From the NCBI RefSeq assembly GCF_000952685.1, contig NZ_JYHV01000004.1, forward strand, positions 147,369-211,368: a stretch of DNA of 64,000 nt, read 5' to 3'. The stretch's first letter is position 1. Every line of letters begins with the position of its first letter. The notes beneath the pieces are model-generated. The model had not been told where the DNA came from, did no database searches, and saw only the letters and a list, made by a program, of their open reading frames with translations. Shown in pieces: positions 8,754 to 17,642 of the stretch. The translations under genes were made by a program, and so were the position numbers. Source of the DNA: Stutzerimonas stutzeri (GTDB taxonomy: Bacteria; Pseudomonadota; Gammaproteobacteria; Pseudomonadales; Pseudomonadaceae).

Positions 8754-9352
8754 TGTGGATCTCCGCCCTGTTGATTTCGATTTTGCGGCTACTGCTGGGG
8801 GCCAGCGCTCGCTTCGAAAGCACGCCAGACCTGTCCGGTCAGCGCATCTATTTCGCCAATCACACAAGCCATATCGACACGCTGGCGATCATGGCGGCCC
8901 TACCGAAGGAGGCGAGGCTCAACACGAAGCCCGTTGCGGCAGCCGATTACTGGGGCAAAAACAGGTTTCTGAGATACATCGCAACGCGTGGGCTCAACTC
9001 GGTACTGATCAATCGCCAATCGAAAGACGGTGAAGATCCGCTGGAGCCGGTGCGCCAGGTGATGGAGCAGGGTTGCTCGGTGATCATCTTCCCCGAAGGG
9101 ACGCGCAGATTTCAGGCGCTTCCTGGCGAGTTCAAATCAGGTCTTTACCGACTCCATAGGGCGTTTCCGCAGGCGCAGCTGGTCCCGATCTATCTGGACA
9201 ACCTTTATCGCTCGATGCCGAAAGGCAAGCACGTGCCCCTGCCGATCATCTGCACCATTCGGATCGGCGATCCGCTTGCGGTTCTAGAGAACGAAGAGAT
9301 CGGCGACTTCTTGAGCAGAGCCCGCGAAGCGGTGGTGAGGCTTGCCCAATGA
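8753..9352 (+). CDS. Lysophospholipid acyltransferase (PlsC-like)
   Basis: A 199-residue 1-acyl-glycerol-3-phosphate acyltransferase family enzyme, which transfers a fatty acyl chain to a lyso-lipid at the inner membrane. It contains the HX4D catalytic motif NHTSHID (36-42), the substrate motif IIFPEGTRRF (about 112-121) and an N-terminal membrane helix ISALLISILRLLLG. Start ATG 8753 has AAGGAGG upstream and overlaps the stop of the CDP-alcohol transferase gene. It overlaps the next gene by four bases. With the flanking CdsA-like and CDP-alcohol transferase genes it forms an auxiliary phospholipid pathway separate from housekeeping plsC/cdsA/pgsA. The lipid product is unknown. Confidence 0.88.
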   Translation: MWISALLISILRLLLGASARFESTPDLSGQRIYFANHTSHIDTLAIMAALPKEARLNTKPVAAADYWGKNRFLRYIATRGLNSVLINRQSKDGEDPLEPVRQVMEQGCSVIIFPEGTRRFQALPGEFKSGLYRLHRAFPQAQLVPIYLDNLYRSMPKGKHVPLPIICTIRIGDPLAVLENEEIGDFLSRAREAVVRLAQ

Positions 9353-10293
9353 TGATCGAGAACAAGTTCTACCTGTTGATGGCCGGGGTCGTTTCCCTTT
9401 TGGCGGTCGCCACCGTCGCGGGGATGATTCTGAAGCGCTTGGTCAAGACGGAAGGCTCGATTGCGACGGTCGACAACCTGAATCTGAGAGTCAACGCCTG
9501 GTGGTCGATGATCGCGATTTTTGTCGCCTCGTATCTGATGGGGAACACGGCGACGGTGGTGCTGTTCGCATTCGTGTCGTTGTTTGCCCTGCGAGAGTTC
9601 ATCTCCCTGACTCCTACCCGGCTAGGCGATCACAACGCACTGTTCGCAGCCTTCTTTATTCTCATCCCCTTGCAGTACGTCTTCATCGGTATCCACTGGT
9701 ATTCGATGGTCACGTTGCTGATTCCGGTTTATGCGTTCCTGTTCTTGCCGTCGATTGCCGTGCTGTCACAAGAAACCGATGGCTTTCTCGAGCGCGCGGC
9801 CAAGATCCAATGGGGCGTCATGATCACGGTGTATTGCATCAGCCATGCGCCGGCGCTGCTCATTCTCGATCTCGAGGGGTTCAAGGGGCAGAACGCCCTG
9901 CTGCTGTTTTATCTCATGTTCGTCGTTCAGATCAGCGACGTACTGCAGTACGTGTTCGGAAAACTGTTCGGGAAAACCAAGGTTGCGCCTGTGGTCAGCC
10001 CATCCAAGACAGTGGAAGGGCTGGTCGGCGGCGGCTTGGCGGCAACGCTGGCGGGCGGCGGCATGTACTGGCTCACGCCGTTCAGCTTCTATGAATCGGT
10101 GGCCATGTCCTTCGTGATCGTGGTGATGGGCTTTTTGGGTGGTCTGACGCTCTCGGCGATCAAGCGCAGCCTGCAAGCCAAGGATTGGGGCACCATGATC
10201 AAAGGCCACGGGGGCATGCTGGATCGGATGGACTCGGTGTGCTTTGCCGCGCCGGTATTCTTTCATCTCACCCGTTATTTCTTCTCGGTTTGA
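9349..10293 (+). CDS. Phosphatidate cytidylyltransferase (CdsA-like)
   Basis: A 314-residue polytopic protein that should convert phosphatidate and CTP to CDP-diacylglycerol. The CdsA signature is complete near the C-terminus: SAIKRSLQAKDWG followed by HGGMLDRMDS. Helices are visible throughout, and KTVEGLVGG marks the conserved cytoplasmic loop. The gene overlaps the acyltransferase gene by four bases; a second ATG three bases downstream is an equally good start. Because a housekeeping cdsA is expected elsewhere, this is probably a paralogue feeding the adjacent CDP-alcohol transferase, like YnbB in the E. coli ynb operon. Confidence 0.9.
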   Translation: MMIENKFYLLMAGVVSLLAVATVAGMILKRLVKTEGSIATVDNLNLRVNAWWSMIAIFVASYLMGNTATVVLFAFVSLFALREFISLTPTRLGDHNALFAAFFILIPLQYVFIGIHWYSMVTLLIPVYAFLFLPSIAVLSQETDGFLERAAKIQWGVMITVYCISHAPALLILDLEGFKGQNALLLFYLMFVVQISDVLQYVFGKLFGKTKVAPVVSPSKTVEGLVGGGLAATLAGGGMYWLTPFSFYESVAMSFVIVVMGFLGGLTLSAIKRSLQAKDWGTMIKGHGGMLDRMDSVCFAAPVFFHLTRYFFSV

Positions 10294-10543
10294 TGTCCAT
10301 CCGCATCTGCAGTGACGGCCTTTTTCGGTTTGGATTGCCTGGATTGATCACTGCGTCGTGATGCGCTGTCGGGCGGTATCGTTCTATTCCAACAGCCTGC
10401 CGAACGATCGAGCGCCGTCCCACCGGGCCACACGTCACGGCTGACGGACGCGACCTGACTGGACTGCCGCGCTCAGCGAAACGCGAACCCTGGGCGACGG
10501 TTCAGGTCCGTTGAAGGACGAGCCTGATTCACCGGAGCCTGTC

Positions 10544-11503
10544 ATGGACCGCCTCACGCTGCTGTCGCTGGGCAGCATTAACGCCGATTTCCAGGTGCGA
10601 GTCGATGAGCCGCTTGGCCATCGCGAAACCCTGCTGGCCCATGATCTGTGCCGCCTGTCCGGCGGCAAGGCCAGCAATACCGCCTACCTCGCGGCGGGCT
10701 TCGGCCACCGCAGCATCCTGCTAGGCCGAGTGGGTGACGACGCATTGGCCGAGCAGGCGCTTGGGCCGCTGCGCGAGGCTGGCGTTGAGGTGAACTGGGT
10801 CGGGCATGCCGAAGGGCGATCCACCGGCGTGTCGATGATCATGGTGCCGCCGGACGCGAAGAAGCAGATCGTCCTGGCCACGGAGGCCAACGACTGCTGG
10901 GATGACGCGGCTGCCGACGCCATGGCCGCCTGCATTGACGGATGCGAAACGCCGGCCAGCCTGGTGCTCGATTATGAAATTCCGGGTTGGGTCGTACGAC
11001 GCGCCATCGAGGCTGCGGCACGCAAGGGTGTGCAGACGGTGCTCGATCCGTCCTTCCCCGTTCGTCTCGAGCGCGACCTGTTGGGCAAGCTGCACGCCAT
11101 CACGCCGAACCTGGCCGAAGCCGAGGGGTTGGTTGGACGTGCCATCGGCTCGGTAACGGAGGCTGCCAGCGCTGCGCGCGAACTGCAACGGTCAGGCACG
11201 CCCATCGTCTGCATCAAGTTGGCCGATGGCGGCTGCGTGCTAGCCCACGAGCAAGAACTGCTGCATATCCCGCCGGGCGAGGTGGAGCCGGTGGACACAA
11301 CCGGTGCTGGGGATGCCTTCACCGGCGTCTTCGCCATCGCGCTGCTGGAAGGCCGGTTGCCTCGAGAGGCCGCTGCCTGGGGCGTGGCGGCGGCCAACTT
11401 GGCGGTCACCGGCTATGGCTCGCAAGCGAGTTACCCGGCACGTAAACAGGTGGAGCAGATGGCGAACGGTCTGCTGGAGCGAGCGAGGGCAGTCGATGGG
11501 TAA
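10544..11503 (+). CDS. PfkB-family carbohydrate kinase (ribokinase-like)
   Basis: A 319-residue cytoplasmic sugar kinase. The N-terminus LLSLGSINADFQVRVDEPL and the sugar-binding GGKASNTAYLAAGFG match the ribokinase/PfkB fold, and the C-terminal signature DTTGAGDAFTG supplies the anion hole and catalytic Asp. The substrate cannot be deduced. I chose ATG 10544 with GGAG six bases upstream; a TTG at 10511 would add 11 poorly conserved residues. It overlaps by eight bases the gene for a GH65 phosphorylase, so the two are one operon and the kinase may act on a sugar or polyol released by that enzyme. Confidence 0.85.
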   Translation: MDRLTLLSLGSINADFQVRVDEPLGHRETLLAHDLCRLSGGKASNTAYLAAGFGHRSILLGRVGDDALAEQALGPLREAGVEVNWVGHAEGRSTGVSMIMVPPDAKKQIVLATEANDCWDDAAADAMAACIDGCETPASLVLDYEIPGWVVRRAIEAAARKGVQTVLDPSFPVRLERDLLGKLHAITPNLAEAEGLVGRAIGSVTEAASAARELQRSGTPIVCIKLADGGCVLAHEQELLHIPPGEVEPVDTTGAGDAFTGVFAIALLEGRLPREAAAWGVAAANLAVTGYGSQASYPARKQVEQMANGLLERARAVDG

Positions 11504-13898
11504 TCGGCAAGTGCCATGCAAGCTGCTCTTCGATCATTACGATCCGGCCGATGAGCGCCGCCGCGAGGCGCTGTTGGCCCAGGGCAACGGCCTGTTGTCC
11601 TGCCGCGCCAGCGCACCGGAAGCGTCTGCGTGGCCTGCTGCCCGCGACGGCGATCACTACGCCGGCTTCTATCGCGCCGGCTGGTATGACCAGGCACCGC
11701 GGGAGGTCAACGGCAGAGAGGTGCAGATGGCGGCGCTGGTCAATCTGCCCGATCCCTTCGGACTGAGCTTTGCGCTAGATGGCGGCGATTGGTTCCGTCT
11801 CGATGGCGTCGAATTGCATGAGTATCGCCAGTCGCTGGCGCTGGACAGCGGGCTGCTCGAACGCGAGCTGGAATTCGAGCTGGGTGGTCACAGGTTGCGT
11901 CTGCATGAAACCCGCTTCGTCAGTATGGCCGCCTCGCAGCTCGTGGTGTTGCGTTGGGAGTTGAATATCCCGCCGCAAGTCGACCGGCTGCGCTTGCGCA
12001 CTGTCCTGAACGGTGGCGTCACGAATGCCGCTATCCGGCGCAATCAGGCTTATGAAGGGCCGCGGCTGCGTGACGTCGTGCTGCAGCACGAAGAGGACGG
12101 GCGCGCCGCGCTTGGCGCCGGATTGGCCGATGATCAGCGCCGGCTGGTGATGGCCACCCAGGTACTCACGCCGGGGATGGATCTGCGTTGGCAGGGCCGG
12201 CAGGCCGAGCAGAGGCTGCAGCAGGAGGCCGAATGCCGCCGTCCCGCTGACGGCCGGTTGATCATCGAGAAGCGGGTACTGGTTCGGGTCGATCAGGAGC
12301 GGCCGGCGGAGGATCGCGTGGCGCTCGCGCAGCTACTCGAGCAACTGCCGGGCGACAGCTTCATCCATTTGCATCGGGCGCACAGCACTGCCTGGGCACG
12401 GCTCTGGCAACGGATGCGCATCGATGCCGATGACGCGCGGCTCGAGCTGACGCTGCGCTTTCATGCCTTCCATCTGCTACAAACGGTGTCTCCACACAGC
12501 GTCGGGCATGACATCGGCTTCCCACCGCGCGGATGGACGGAGGGCTACTACGGTCAGGTGTTCTGGGATGAGCTGTTCGCTTTTCCGTTTCTCGCCACAC
12601 ACTTCCCAGAACTGGCGCGCAGCCTGCTGGATTACCGCCATAGACGCCTGGATAAGGCCCGTGAGCGGGCGCGTCGGGCCGGACTGCGGGGCGCCCTGTT
12701 TCCCTGGCGCAGCGCCCGCAGTGGCGAAGAGGAAACGCCGCCCCGGCAGTTCAATCCGATGTCCGGACGCTGGATGGCCGATCACACCTACCTGCAGCGA
12801 CACATCGGCTCCGCGGTGGCCTACGACGCCTGGCAACTGTACCTGGCGACCGGCGACGAGGCGCTGCTGGCCGGGCCTGCCGGGGAAATCATCATCGAAG
12901 TTGCGCGTTTCTGGGCCAGTCTGGCGCGCTTTGACCCGGCGCGGCAGCGCTACCTGATCGGCGGCGTGATCGGCCCGGATGAGTACCACAACGGCTACCC
13001 CGACGCCGCCGAGCCCGGCCTGGATAACAACGCCTACACCAACCTGATGGCGGTCTGGACCCTGTGCCGTGCGCTGCAGGTACTGGAGCTGTTGCCTGAG
13101 TCCCGGGCTGCCGAATTGGCCGATCGGCTGCAATTGACTGCGGATGAGCTCAGTCGTTGGACGCAGATCAGCCGTCGCATGTACCTGCCGTTCATCGACG
13201 AGGATGTGCTCAATCAGTTCGACGGCTTCGAGCAGCTGCAAGCGCCGCCGCAGCAGTGGCTGCACGGGGATCGGCCGCGTCTGGATTGGATGCTCGAAGC
13301 ACGCCACGACAGCAGCGACCGCTACCAACTGACCAAGCAGGCGGATGCGCTGATGGCTTATCACCTACTGTCGCCGCCGGCACTGGAGGCGTTGTGCGAA
13401 CGGCTCGGCTATCACCATGACGAAAAGAGCCAGCGGCGCACGCTTGCCTATCACCTGGCCCGTATCACCCATGAGTCGAGTCTGTCCAATGTGGTCTGTG
13501 CCGGTGCCCTGGCGGCGGTCGACGGGCCGGCGTCGTGGACCTATTTCCAGCAGGCGCTGAACACCGATCTGCATGCGCCGGGCAACTCGGGGACCCAAGA
13601 GGGCGTGCATCTGGGGGCGATGTGTGGCGCGTTGGACGTGTTGCAGCGCCACTATCTCGGGGTTCGCCTGGAACTTGATGGGCTGCACATCTTTCCGGCA
13701 GCGCCGCCAGCATTGGGCGATCTGACCTGGCAGTTGGTCTACCGCCAGGCCTGGATCGAACTGCAATTGCGCGGTGGGCAGCTGCGGGTGACTTCCCATG
13801 GCGACAATCAGCGGTCGGTACCGGTGCAGCACGCCGCGGGGCTGTCGCTGCTTGAACCTGGCCAGGCGCTGCTGGTGCCATGTCGGGTGGACGTGTGA
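11496..13898 (+). CDS. GH65 family glycoside phosphorylase/hydrolase
   Basis: An 800-residue protein of glycoside hydrolase family 65 (maltose, trehalose, kojibiose phosphorylases and relatives). An N-terminal beta-sandwich is followed by an (alpha/alpha)6 barrel. GFPPRGWTEGYYGQVFWDEL carries the substrate-binding Trp-Asp segment, and the acid catalyst lies in VIGPDEYHNGYPD (Glu near 495), followed by DNNAYTN, a family hallmark. Phosphorylase members use phosphate to release beta-glucose 1-phosphate; hydrolase members also exist, and I cannot tell which this is. Absence of a beta-phosphoglucomutase next door is notable. Start ATG 11496 overlaps the kinase gene by eight bases. There is no signal peptide, so it acts in the cytoplasm on an imported or endogenous disaccharide. 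Confidence 0.87.
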   Translation: MGNRQVPCKLLFDHYDPADERRREALLAQGNGLLSCRASAPEASAWPAARDGDHYAGFYRAGWYDQAPREVNGREVQMAALVNLPDPFGLSFALDGGDWFRLDGVELHEYRQSLALDSGLLERELEFELGGHRLRLHETRFVSMAASQLVVLRWELNIPPQVDRLRLRTVLNGGVTNAAIRRNQAYEGPRLRDVVLQHEEDGRAALGAGLADDQRRLVMATQVLTPGMDLRWQGRQAEQRLQQEAECRRPADGRLIIEKRVLVRVDQERPAEDRVALAQLLEQLPGDSFIHLHRAHSTAWARLWQRMRIDADDARLELTLRFHAFHLLQTVSPHSVGHDIGFPPRGWTEGYYGQVFWDELFAFPFLATHFPELARSLLDYRHRRLDKARERARRAGLRGALFPWRSARSGEEETPPRQFNPMSGRWMADHTYLQRHIGSAVAYDAWQLYLATGDEALLAGPAGEIIIEVARFWASLARFDPARQRYLIGGVIGPDEYHNGYPDAAEPGLDNNAYTNLMAVWTLCRALQVLELLPESRAAELADRLQLTADELSRWTQISRRMYLPFIDEDVLNQFDGFEQLQAPPQQWLHGDRPRLDWMLEARHDSSDRYQLTKQADALMAYHLLSPPALEALCERLGYHHDEKSQRRTLAYHLARITHESSLSNVVCAGALAAVDGPASWTYFQQALNTDLHAPGNSGTQEGVHLGAMCGALDVLQRHYLGVRLELDGLHIFPAAPPALGDLTWQLVYRQAWIELQLRGGQLRVTSHGDNQRSVPVQHAAGLSLLEPGQALLVPCRVDV

Positions 13899-14010
13899 GG
13901 CGCGGCATGCGGCCGTCTTGCCGACAACGCAGCGATCCCAGCCAGCGCCAATCTCGACAGAGCGCCGCGGCGACCCTTTCGGAGTCGGCCTGCTGCAAGG
14001 AGCAACAGTG

Positions 14011-14499
14011 ATGGTACAGATCGGGATAGGCCGCTGGGTCGATGGGCTGGGTTGGGCGCTGCTCTACGCGGCGCTTTGGGCGCTGTTCGCCGAGGGTGGC
14101 GGTTGGGCGCTGGGGGTGCCGAGCATTCTGCTCGCTGTCGCGCTGTCACTTCGGCTTGGTTCGCGGCCCTGGCAGCCCGCCTTGCGGGCGCTGCCGGGCT
14201 TTGCCTGGTTCTTCCTCGGGCGCATGACGCTGGGCGCCTGGGACGTGGCGGTGCGCGCGCTGCACCCTCGACGGTCATTGCAGCCGGCCTGGCTCGACTA
14301 CCGGCTACGCAGCGAATCGCCACGGGTACGGCTGCTGCTGTCGGCATTGGTCGGGCTGCTGCCGGGCACCCTGGCATCGCGGATCGATGCCGACTGCATG
14401 CGCGTGCATGTACTGGATCGACGGCAGCGGTGGGAGCCGACGGTGATCGAACTCGAGGATCGTCTGATGCGACTGGTCGGCGACGGAGACAACCGCTGA
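14011..14499 (+). CDS. mrpE: Mrp-type Na+/H+ antiporter subunit E
   Basis: A 162-residue MrpE/MnhE family membrane protein, first gene of an eight-gene antiporter operon. It has hydrophobic segments at the N-terminus, then the family segment FAWFFLGRMTLGAWDVAVRAL and, later, LPGTLASRIDADCMRVHVLD, with a short cytoplasmic tail. Start ATG 14011 lies behind AAGGAGC. The stop overlaps the start of the F subunit by one base. It lies 112 bases after the GH65 gene; no terminator is evident between them. Confidence 0.9.
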   Translation: MVQIGIGRWVDGLGWALLYAALWALFAEGGGWALGVPSILLAVALSLRLGSRPWQPALRALPGFAWFFLGRMTLGAWDVAVRALHPRRSLQPAWLDYRLRSESPRVRLLLSALVGLLPGTLASRIDADCMRVHVLDRRQRWEPTVIELEDRLMRLVGDGDNR

Positions 14500-14750
14500 T
14501 GGCGTTGTACTCGGCGCTGTTGCTGCTGACCATCGTCGTCGGGCTGGGCCGCGTGGTGCTGGGGCCGGGGCGGGTGGACCGGCTGCTGGCGATCCAGCTG
14601 TTCGGCACGGCCGGCACGGCATTGTTGCTGGTCCTGGCGCAGTGGCAGGAGCAACCCGCACTGCGTGACGTGGCGCTGCTGCTGGGCTTGCTGGCGGCGG
14701 TCGCCAGTGCCGCACTGGTGCAGCTGCTGCGACGGAGCCGTCATGATTGA
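14499..14750 (+). CDS. mrpF: Mrp-type antiporter subunit F
   Basis: An 83-residue protein with three predicted TM helices, matching MrpF/MnhF in size and in the segment VVLGPGRVDRLLAIQLFG. It starts at the ATG overlapping the mrpE stop and overlaps the next gene by eight bases, so translation is tightly coupled. It is a small structural subunit of the cation/proton antiporter complex. Confidence 0.88.
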   Translation: MALYSALLLLTIVVGLGRVVLGPGRVDRLLAIQLFGTAGTALLLVLAQWQEQPALRDVALLLGLLAAVASAALVQLLRRSRHD

Positions 14751-15039
14751 TCTGCTGCTGGCAGTGTGGAGCTGGCTGCTGCTGGTTGGCGGCCTGCTTT
14801 TCTTCGCGGCCGGTAGCATCGGTCTGCTGCGTTTTCCCGATACCGTCAGCCGTCTGCACGCCCTGACCAAGGCCGATACGCTTGGCCTGGGGTTGGTGAT
14901 CGCCGGTCTGTCGCTTCGCGCCGACAGCCTGCTGGAAGTCGGCCAGATGCTGTTGATCTGGCTACTGCTGCTGGCCTCCAGCGCCACCGCCTGCCAGCTG
15001 CTGGCACGCCAGGCTGGCGAGGAGCCGGACGATGACTGA
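14743..15039 (+). CDS. mrpG: Mrp-type antiporter subunit G
   Basis: A 98-residue protein with three hydrophobic segments and the strongly conserved MrpG/MnhG motif AGSIGLLRFPDTVSRLHALTKADT-like stretch (about 25-48). It overlaps both neighbours by eight bases. It is a small membrane subunit of the antiporter. Confidence 0.9.
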   Translation: MIDLLLAVWSWLLLVGGLLFFAAGSIGLLRFPDTVSRLHALTKADTLGLGLVIAGLSLRADSLLEVGQMLLIWLLLLASSATACQLLARQAGEEPDDD

Positions 15040-15943
15040 GTGGCTATTCGACGGCGCGCTCGGCCTACTGTTGCTCGGCCTTGCCTTTGGTGCGCTGCAT
15101 GGACGCAACCTCTACGCCAGCGTGCTGCTGTTCATTGCCTTCGGCTTGGCGCTGGCGCTGATCTGGGCGCGCCTGGGCGCGGCAGACCTGGCCCTGGCCG
15201 AAACGGCCATCGGGGCGGGGCTGACCGGGGTGTTGCTGTTCGCAGCGTTGGCACGCCAACCGGGGCCGGCGGAGCTGCCGGATATCACCCCGGTCCGGAA
15301 GCGCCTCGCCGCGTCGATGGTGGTGCTGCCCTTACTGATCATGCTCGTGCAGGGGCTCGCGCCGATGGCCGATCGCACATCGGCGCTGCCGGCAGCCATT
15401 GACCGGGTGTTGCCGCAGACCGGTGTCAGCCATCCGGTCACCGCCGTGCTGCTTAACCTGCGCGCCTGGGACACGCTGCTGGAACTGGCAGTCCTGCTGC
15501 TGGCGCTGCTCGGCGCGCGCCAGCTGGGGCCGCGCAGCCTCGATCTGGCTGAACCCTGGCCGCTGTTGCGCGCCTGGGCGCGGGTACTGGCGCCGTTGCT
15601 GGTGCTGGCGGCGGGTTACATCCTTTGGCGTGGCGCCAGCGCGCCGGGCGGTGCCTTTCAGGCGGGTTCGTTGCTCGCGGCCGGGGTGGTGTTGCTGCGC
15701 TTGTCCGGGCTGCTGCCGAGGTTGCGCTGGTCCTTTGCGCCTTTACGGCTGCTGGTGCTGGGCGGCCTGCTGGTATTTGTCGCCGTGGCCGTCAGCACTG
15801 CCTGGCTGGGGGAGGGCTGGCTCACCTATCCGGACGGATCGGCCAAGTACGTGATCCTGCTGATCGAGGCGATGGCGACCCTGTCGATCGCGGCCAGCCT
15901 CAGCTTGTTGGTGATTGGTGACGGCGAGGAATCACCATCATGA
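15032..15943 (+). CDS. Mrp-type subunit: MbhD-like (DUF4040) plus MrpB domain
   Basis: A 303-residue fusion. The N-terminal 85 residues (GALHGRNLYASVLLFIAFGLALAL, then LGAADLALAETAIGAGLTGVLL) are the DUF4040/MbhD domain that normally forms the C-terminal part of MrpA, or the separate MbhD of membrane-bound hydrogenases. The C-terminal half (GYILWRGASAPGGAFQAGSLLAAGVVLL region) is MrpB/MnhB. The large NuoL-like body of MrpA is absent from this protein; that role may be taken by one of the three large antiporter subunits downstream. It has about ten TM helices and overlaps the next gene by four bases. Confidence 0.85.
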   Translation: MTEWLFDGALGLLLLGLAFGALHGRNLYASVLLFIAFGLALALIWARLGAADLALAETAIGAGLTGVLLFAALARQPGPAELPDITPVRKRLAASMVVLPLLIMLVQGLAPMADRTSALPAAIDRVLPQTGVSHPVTAVLLNLRAWDTLLELAVLLLALLGARQLGPRSLDLAEPWPLLRAWARVLAPLLVLAAGYILWRGASAPGGAFQAGSLLAAGVVLLRLSGLLPRLRWSFAPLRLLVLGGLLVFVAVAVSTAWLGEGWLTYPDGSAKYVILLIEAMATLSIAASLSLLVIGDGEESPS

Positions 15944-16221
15944 GCAGTGCGCTGTTCTGGATGGGTGTCGGCGCCGCGCTCTGGCTGCTCGGGCTGCATG
16001 GCCTGCTGACCCTACGCCAGGCGCTGAGGCGGATCATCGCCTTCAATCTGATGGGCAGCGGCGTGTTTCTGGTGATGATTGCGCTGGCAACGCGTAGCCA
16101 GCCGAGCGATCCGCTGCTGGTGGCATTGGTGGTGACCGGCCTGGTGGTGGCGGTCAGCGCCACGGCATTGGCTTTGCGGCTGGCTGGGGTGGTGCAGGGC
16201 GATGGGGAGCGGCGCCTATGA
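15940..16221 (+). CDS. mrpC: Mrp-type antiporter subunit C (NuoK-like)
   Basis: A 93-residue three-helix protein of the MrpC/NuoK family, with RRIIAFNLMGSGVFLVMIAL and the conserved DPLLVALVVTGLVVAVSATALAL-type C-terminal helix. It overlaps the upstream and downstream genes by four bases each. NuoK-like subunits contribute to the lateral ion pathway next to the NuoL/M/N-like subunits. Confidence 0.9.
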   Translation: MSSALFWMGVGAALWLLGLHGLLTLRQALRRIIAFNLMGSGVFLVMIALATRSQPSDPLLVALVVTGLVVAVSATALALRLAGVVQGDGERRL

Positions 16222-17642
16222 GCCTGGCGCTCCTGAGCCTGATCCTGCCCTTGCTCGGCGGACTGCTGCTGGTTCTGCTGCAGCCGCGGCATAACGGCCT
16301 GTGGGTGATCGCCATCAGCCTCGCCAGCCTGCTGGCCGCGTCTGCCGCACTGCACCAGGCGATGCAACTGGGCCCGCAATTGCTGCACATTGGTGGCTGG
16401 GATACGCCCTTGGCGATCCGCTTCCAGCTGACTCCGCTGACCGCCTTGCTGATGGTGTTTACCGCCGGGCTGCATTTGCTGGTGGCGCTCTATGCCGCGC
16501 GCAGCCCGCATGCCACTGGCAGTGAGGATTATTGGCCGCTGTCCTGCCTGTTGCACGGCGCGCTGGTGGCGCTGTGGCTGTCAGCGGACCTGTTCAATCT
16601 CTACGTCACGCTCGAATTGCTCAGCCTCACGGCGGTTGCGCTGGTGGCGCTGGCCGGGCGCAAGGCCTACCGGCCGGCGTTCAATTACCTGATGCTGTCG
16701 CTGGCCGGATCGCTTGCCTATCTGTTCGGTGTCGCGCTGTTCTACGGCCGCTACGGCGTGCTCGATGTGCTGTTGCTGGCGGAACTGGCCGAAGCGGACG
16801 CCAGCACGCGACTGGCGCTGCTGCTGATGAGCGTCGGCCTGATGCTCAAGGCGGCCCTATGGCCGCTGCACCTGTGGCTGCCGCCGGCACATTCCGGCGC
16901 ACCGACGGCGGTCAGCGCGCTGCTCTCGGCGTTGGTGGTCAAGGGCCCGATCTACATTCTGTGGCTGGTCTGGAGCCAGATCGCCCCGCCGGAGCTGGGC
17001 CGCCAGGCGGGTGGGCTGTTCGCGGCCGCCGGCATCCTTGCGCTGATTTCCGGCGGCTGGTCGGCGTTGCGCGCGCCGCGGCTGAAGATGCTGGTGGCTT
17101 ATTCGACCGTCGCGCAGCTGGGCTATGCGTTGCTGGCGCTGGGACTGTTGTTGAGGTGGCAGGAGCCGCGCATGACGGCGGCGCTGTGGCTGTTCATCCT
17201 TGCCCACGGCCTGGCCAAGGTCTCGATGTTTCTTGCCGCGGGTGAGTTGCAGCGGGTGCTCGGCACACGTCGGGTGCGCGCGCTGAAGGGCGCCAGTCAG
17301 AACATGCCGGTGGCCATGGCGGCTTTCGCGGTGGCCGGCGCCAGCCTGATCGGCTTGCCCCCCAGCGGCGGATTTCTCGCCAAATGGCTGTTGCTGCAGC
17401 CGCTGTTCGAGCAACCGCAGCACTGGCCCTGGGCCTTTGGCGTACTGCTCGGCACGCTGATGTCGGCCGCTTACGTGTTTCGCGTGGTGGCGCTGGGGTT
17501 CGATCGCGCCAAGCCGAATCCGCCGAGTGTCGTGCCGGACCGCCTGGCGCAATGGCTGGCCATGCTGCCGGCCCTGCTGGTGCTGAGCCTGGCGCTCATC
17601 AGCGAACCGCTGCTGCTCTGGCTTGGTGGGGTGGCGCGATGA
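16218..17642 (+). CDS. mrpD: Mrp-type antiporter subunit D (NuoM/N-like), first copy
   Basis: A 474-residue polytopic proton-translocating antiporter subunit of the NuoL/M/N family. Family landmarks are LYVTLELLSLTAVALVAL with the membrane Glu, LKAALWPLHLWLPPAHSGAPTAVSALLS with the key Lys and broken helix, and a second half-channel region LKMLVAYSTVAQLGYALLAL. It is the first of three such subunits encoded in a row. Its stop overlaps the next start codon. Confidence 0.88.
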   Translation: MSLALLSLILPLLGGLLLVLLQPRHNGLWVIAISLASLLAASAALHQAMQLGPQLLHIGGWDTPLAIRFQLTPLTALLMVFTAGLHLLVALYAARSPHATGSEDYWPLSCLLHGALVALWLSADLFNLYVTLELLSLTAVALVALAGRKAYRPAFNYLMLSLAGSLAYLFGVALFYGRYGVLDVLLLAELAEADASTRLALLLMSVGLMLKAALWPLHLWLPPAHSGAPTAVSALLSALVVKGPIYILWLVWSQIAPPELGRQAGGLFAAAGILALISGGWSALRAPRLKMLVAYSTVAQLGYALLALGLLLRWQEPRMTAALWLFILAHGLAKVSMFLAAGELQRVLGTRRVRALKGASQNMPVAMAAFAVAGASLIGLPPSGGFLAKWLLLQPLFEQPQHWPWAFGVLLGTLMSAAYVFRVVALGFDRAKPNPPSVVPDRLAQWLAMLPALLVLSLALISEPLLLWLGGVAR

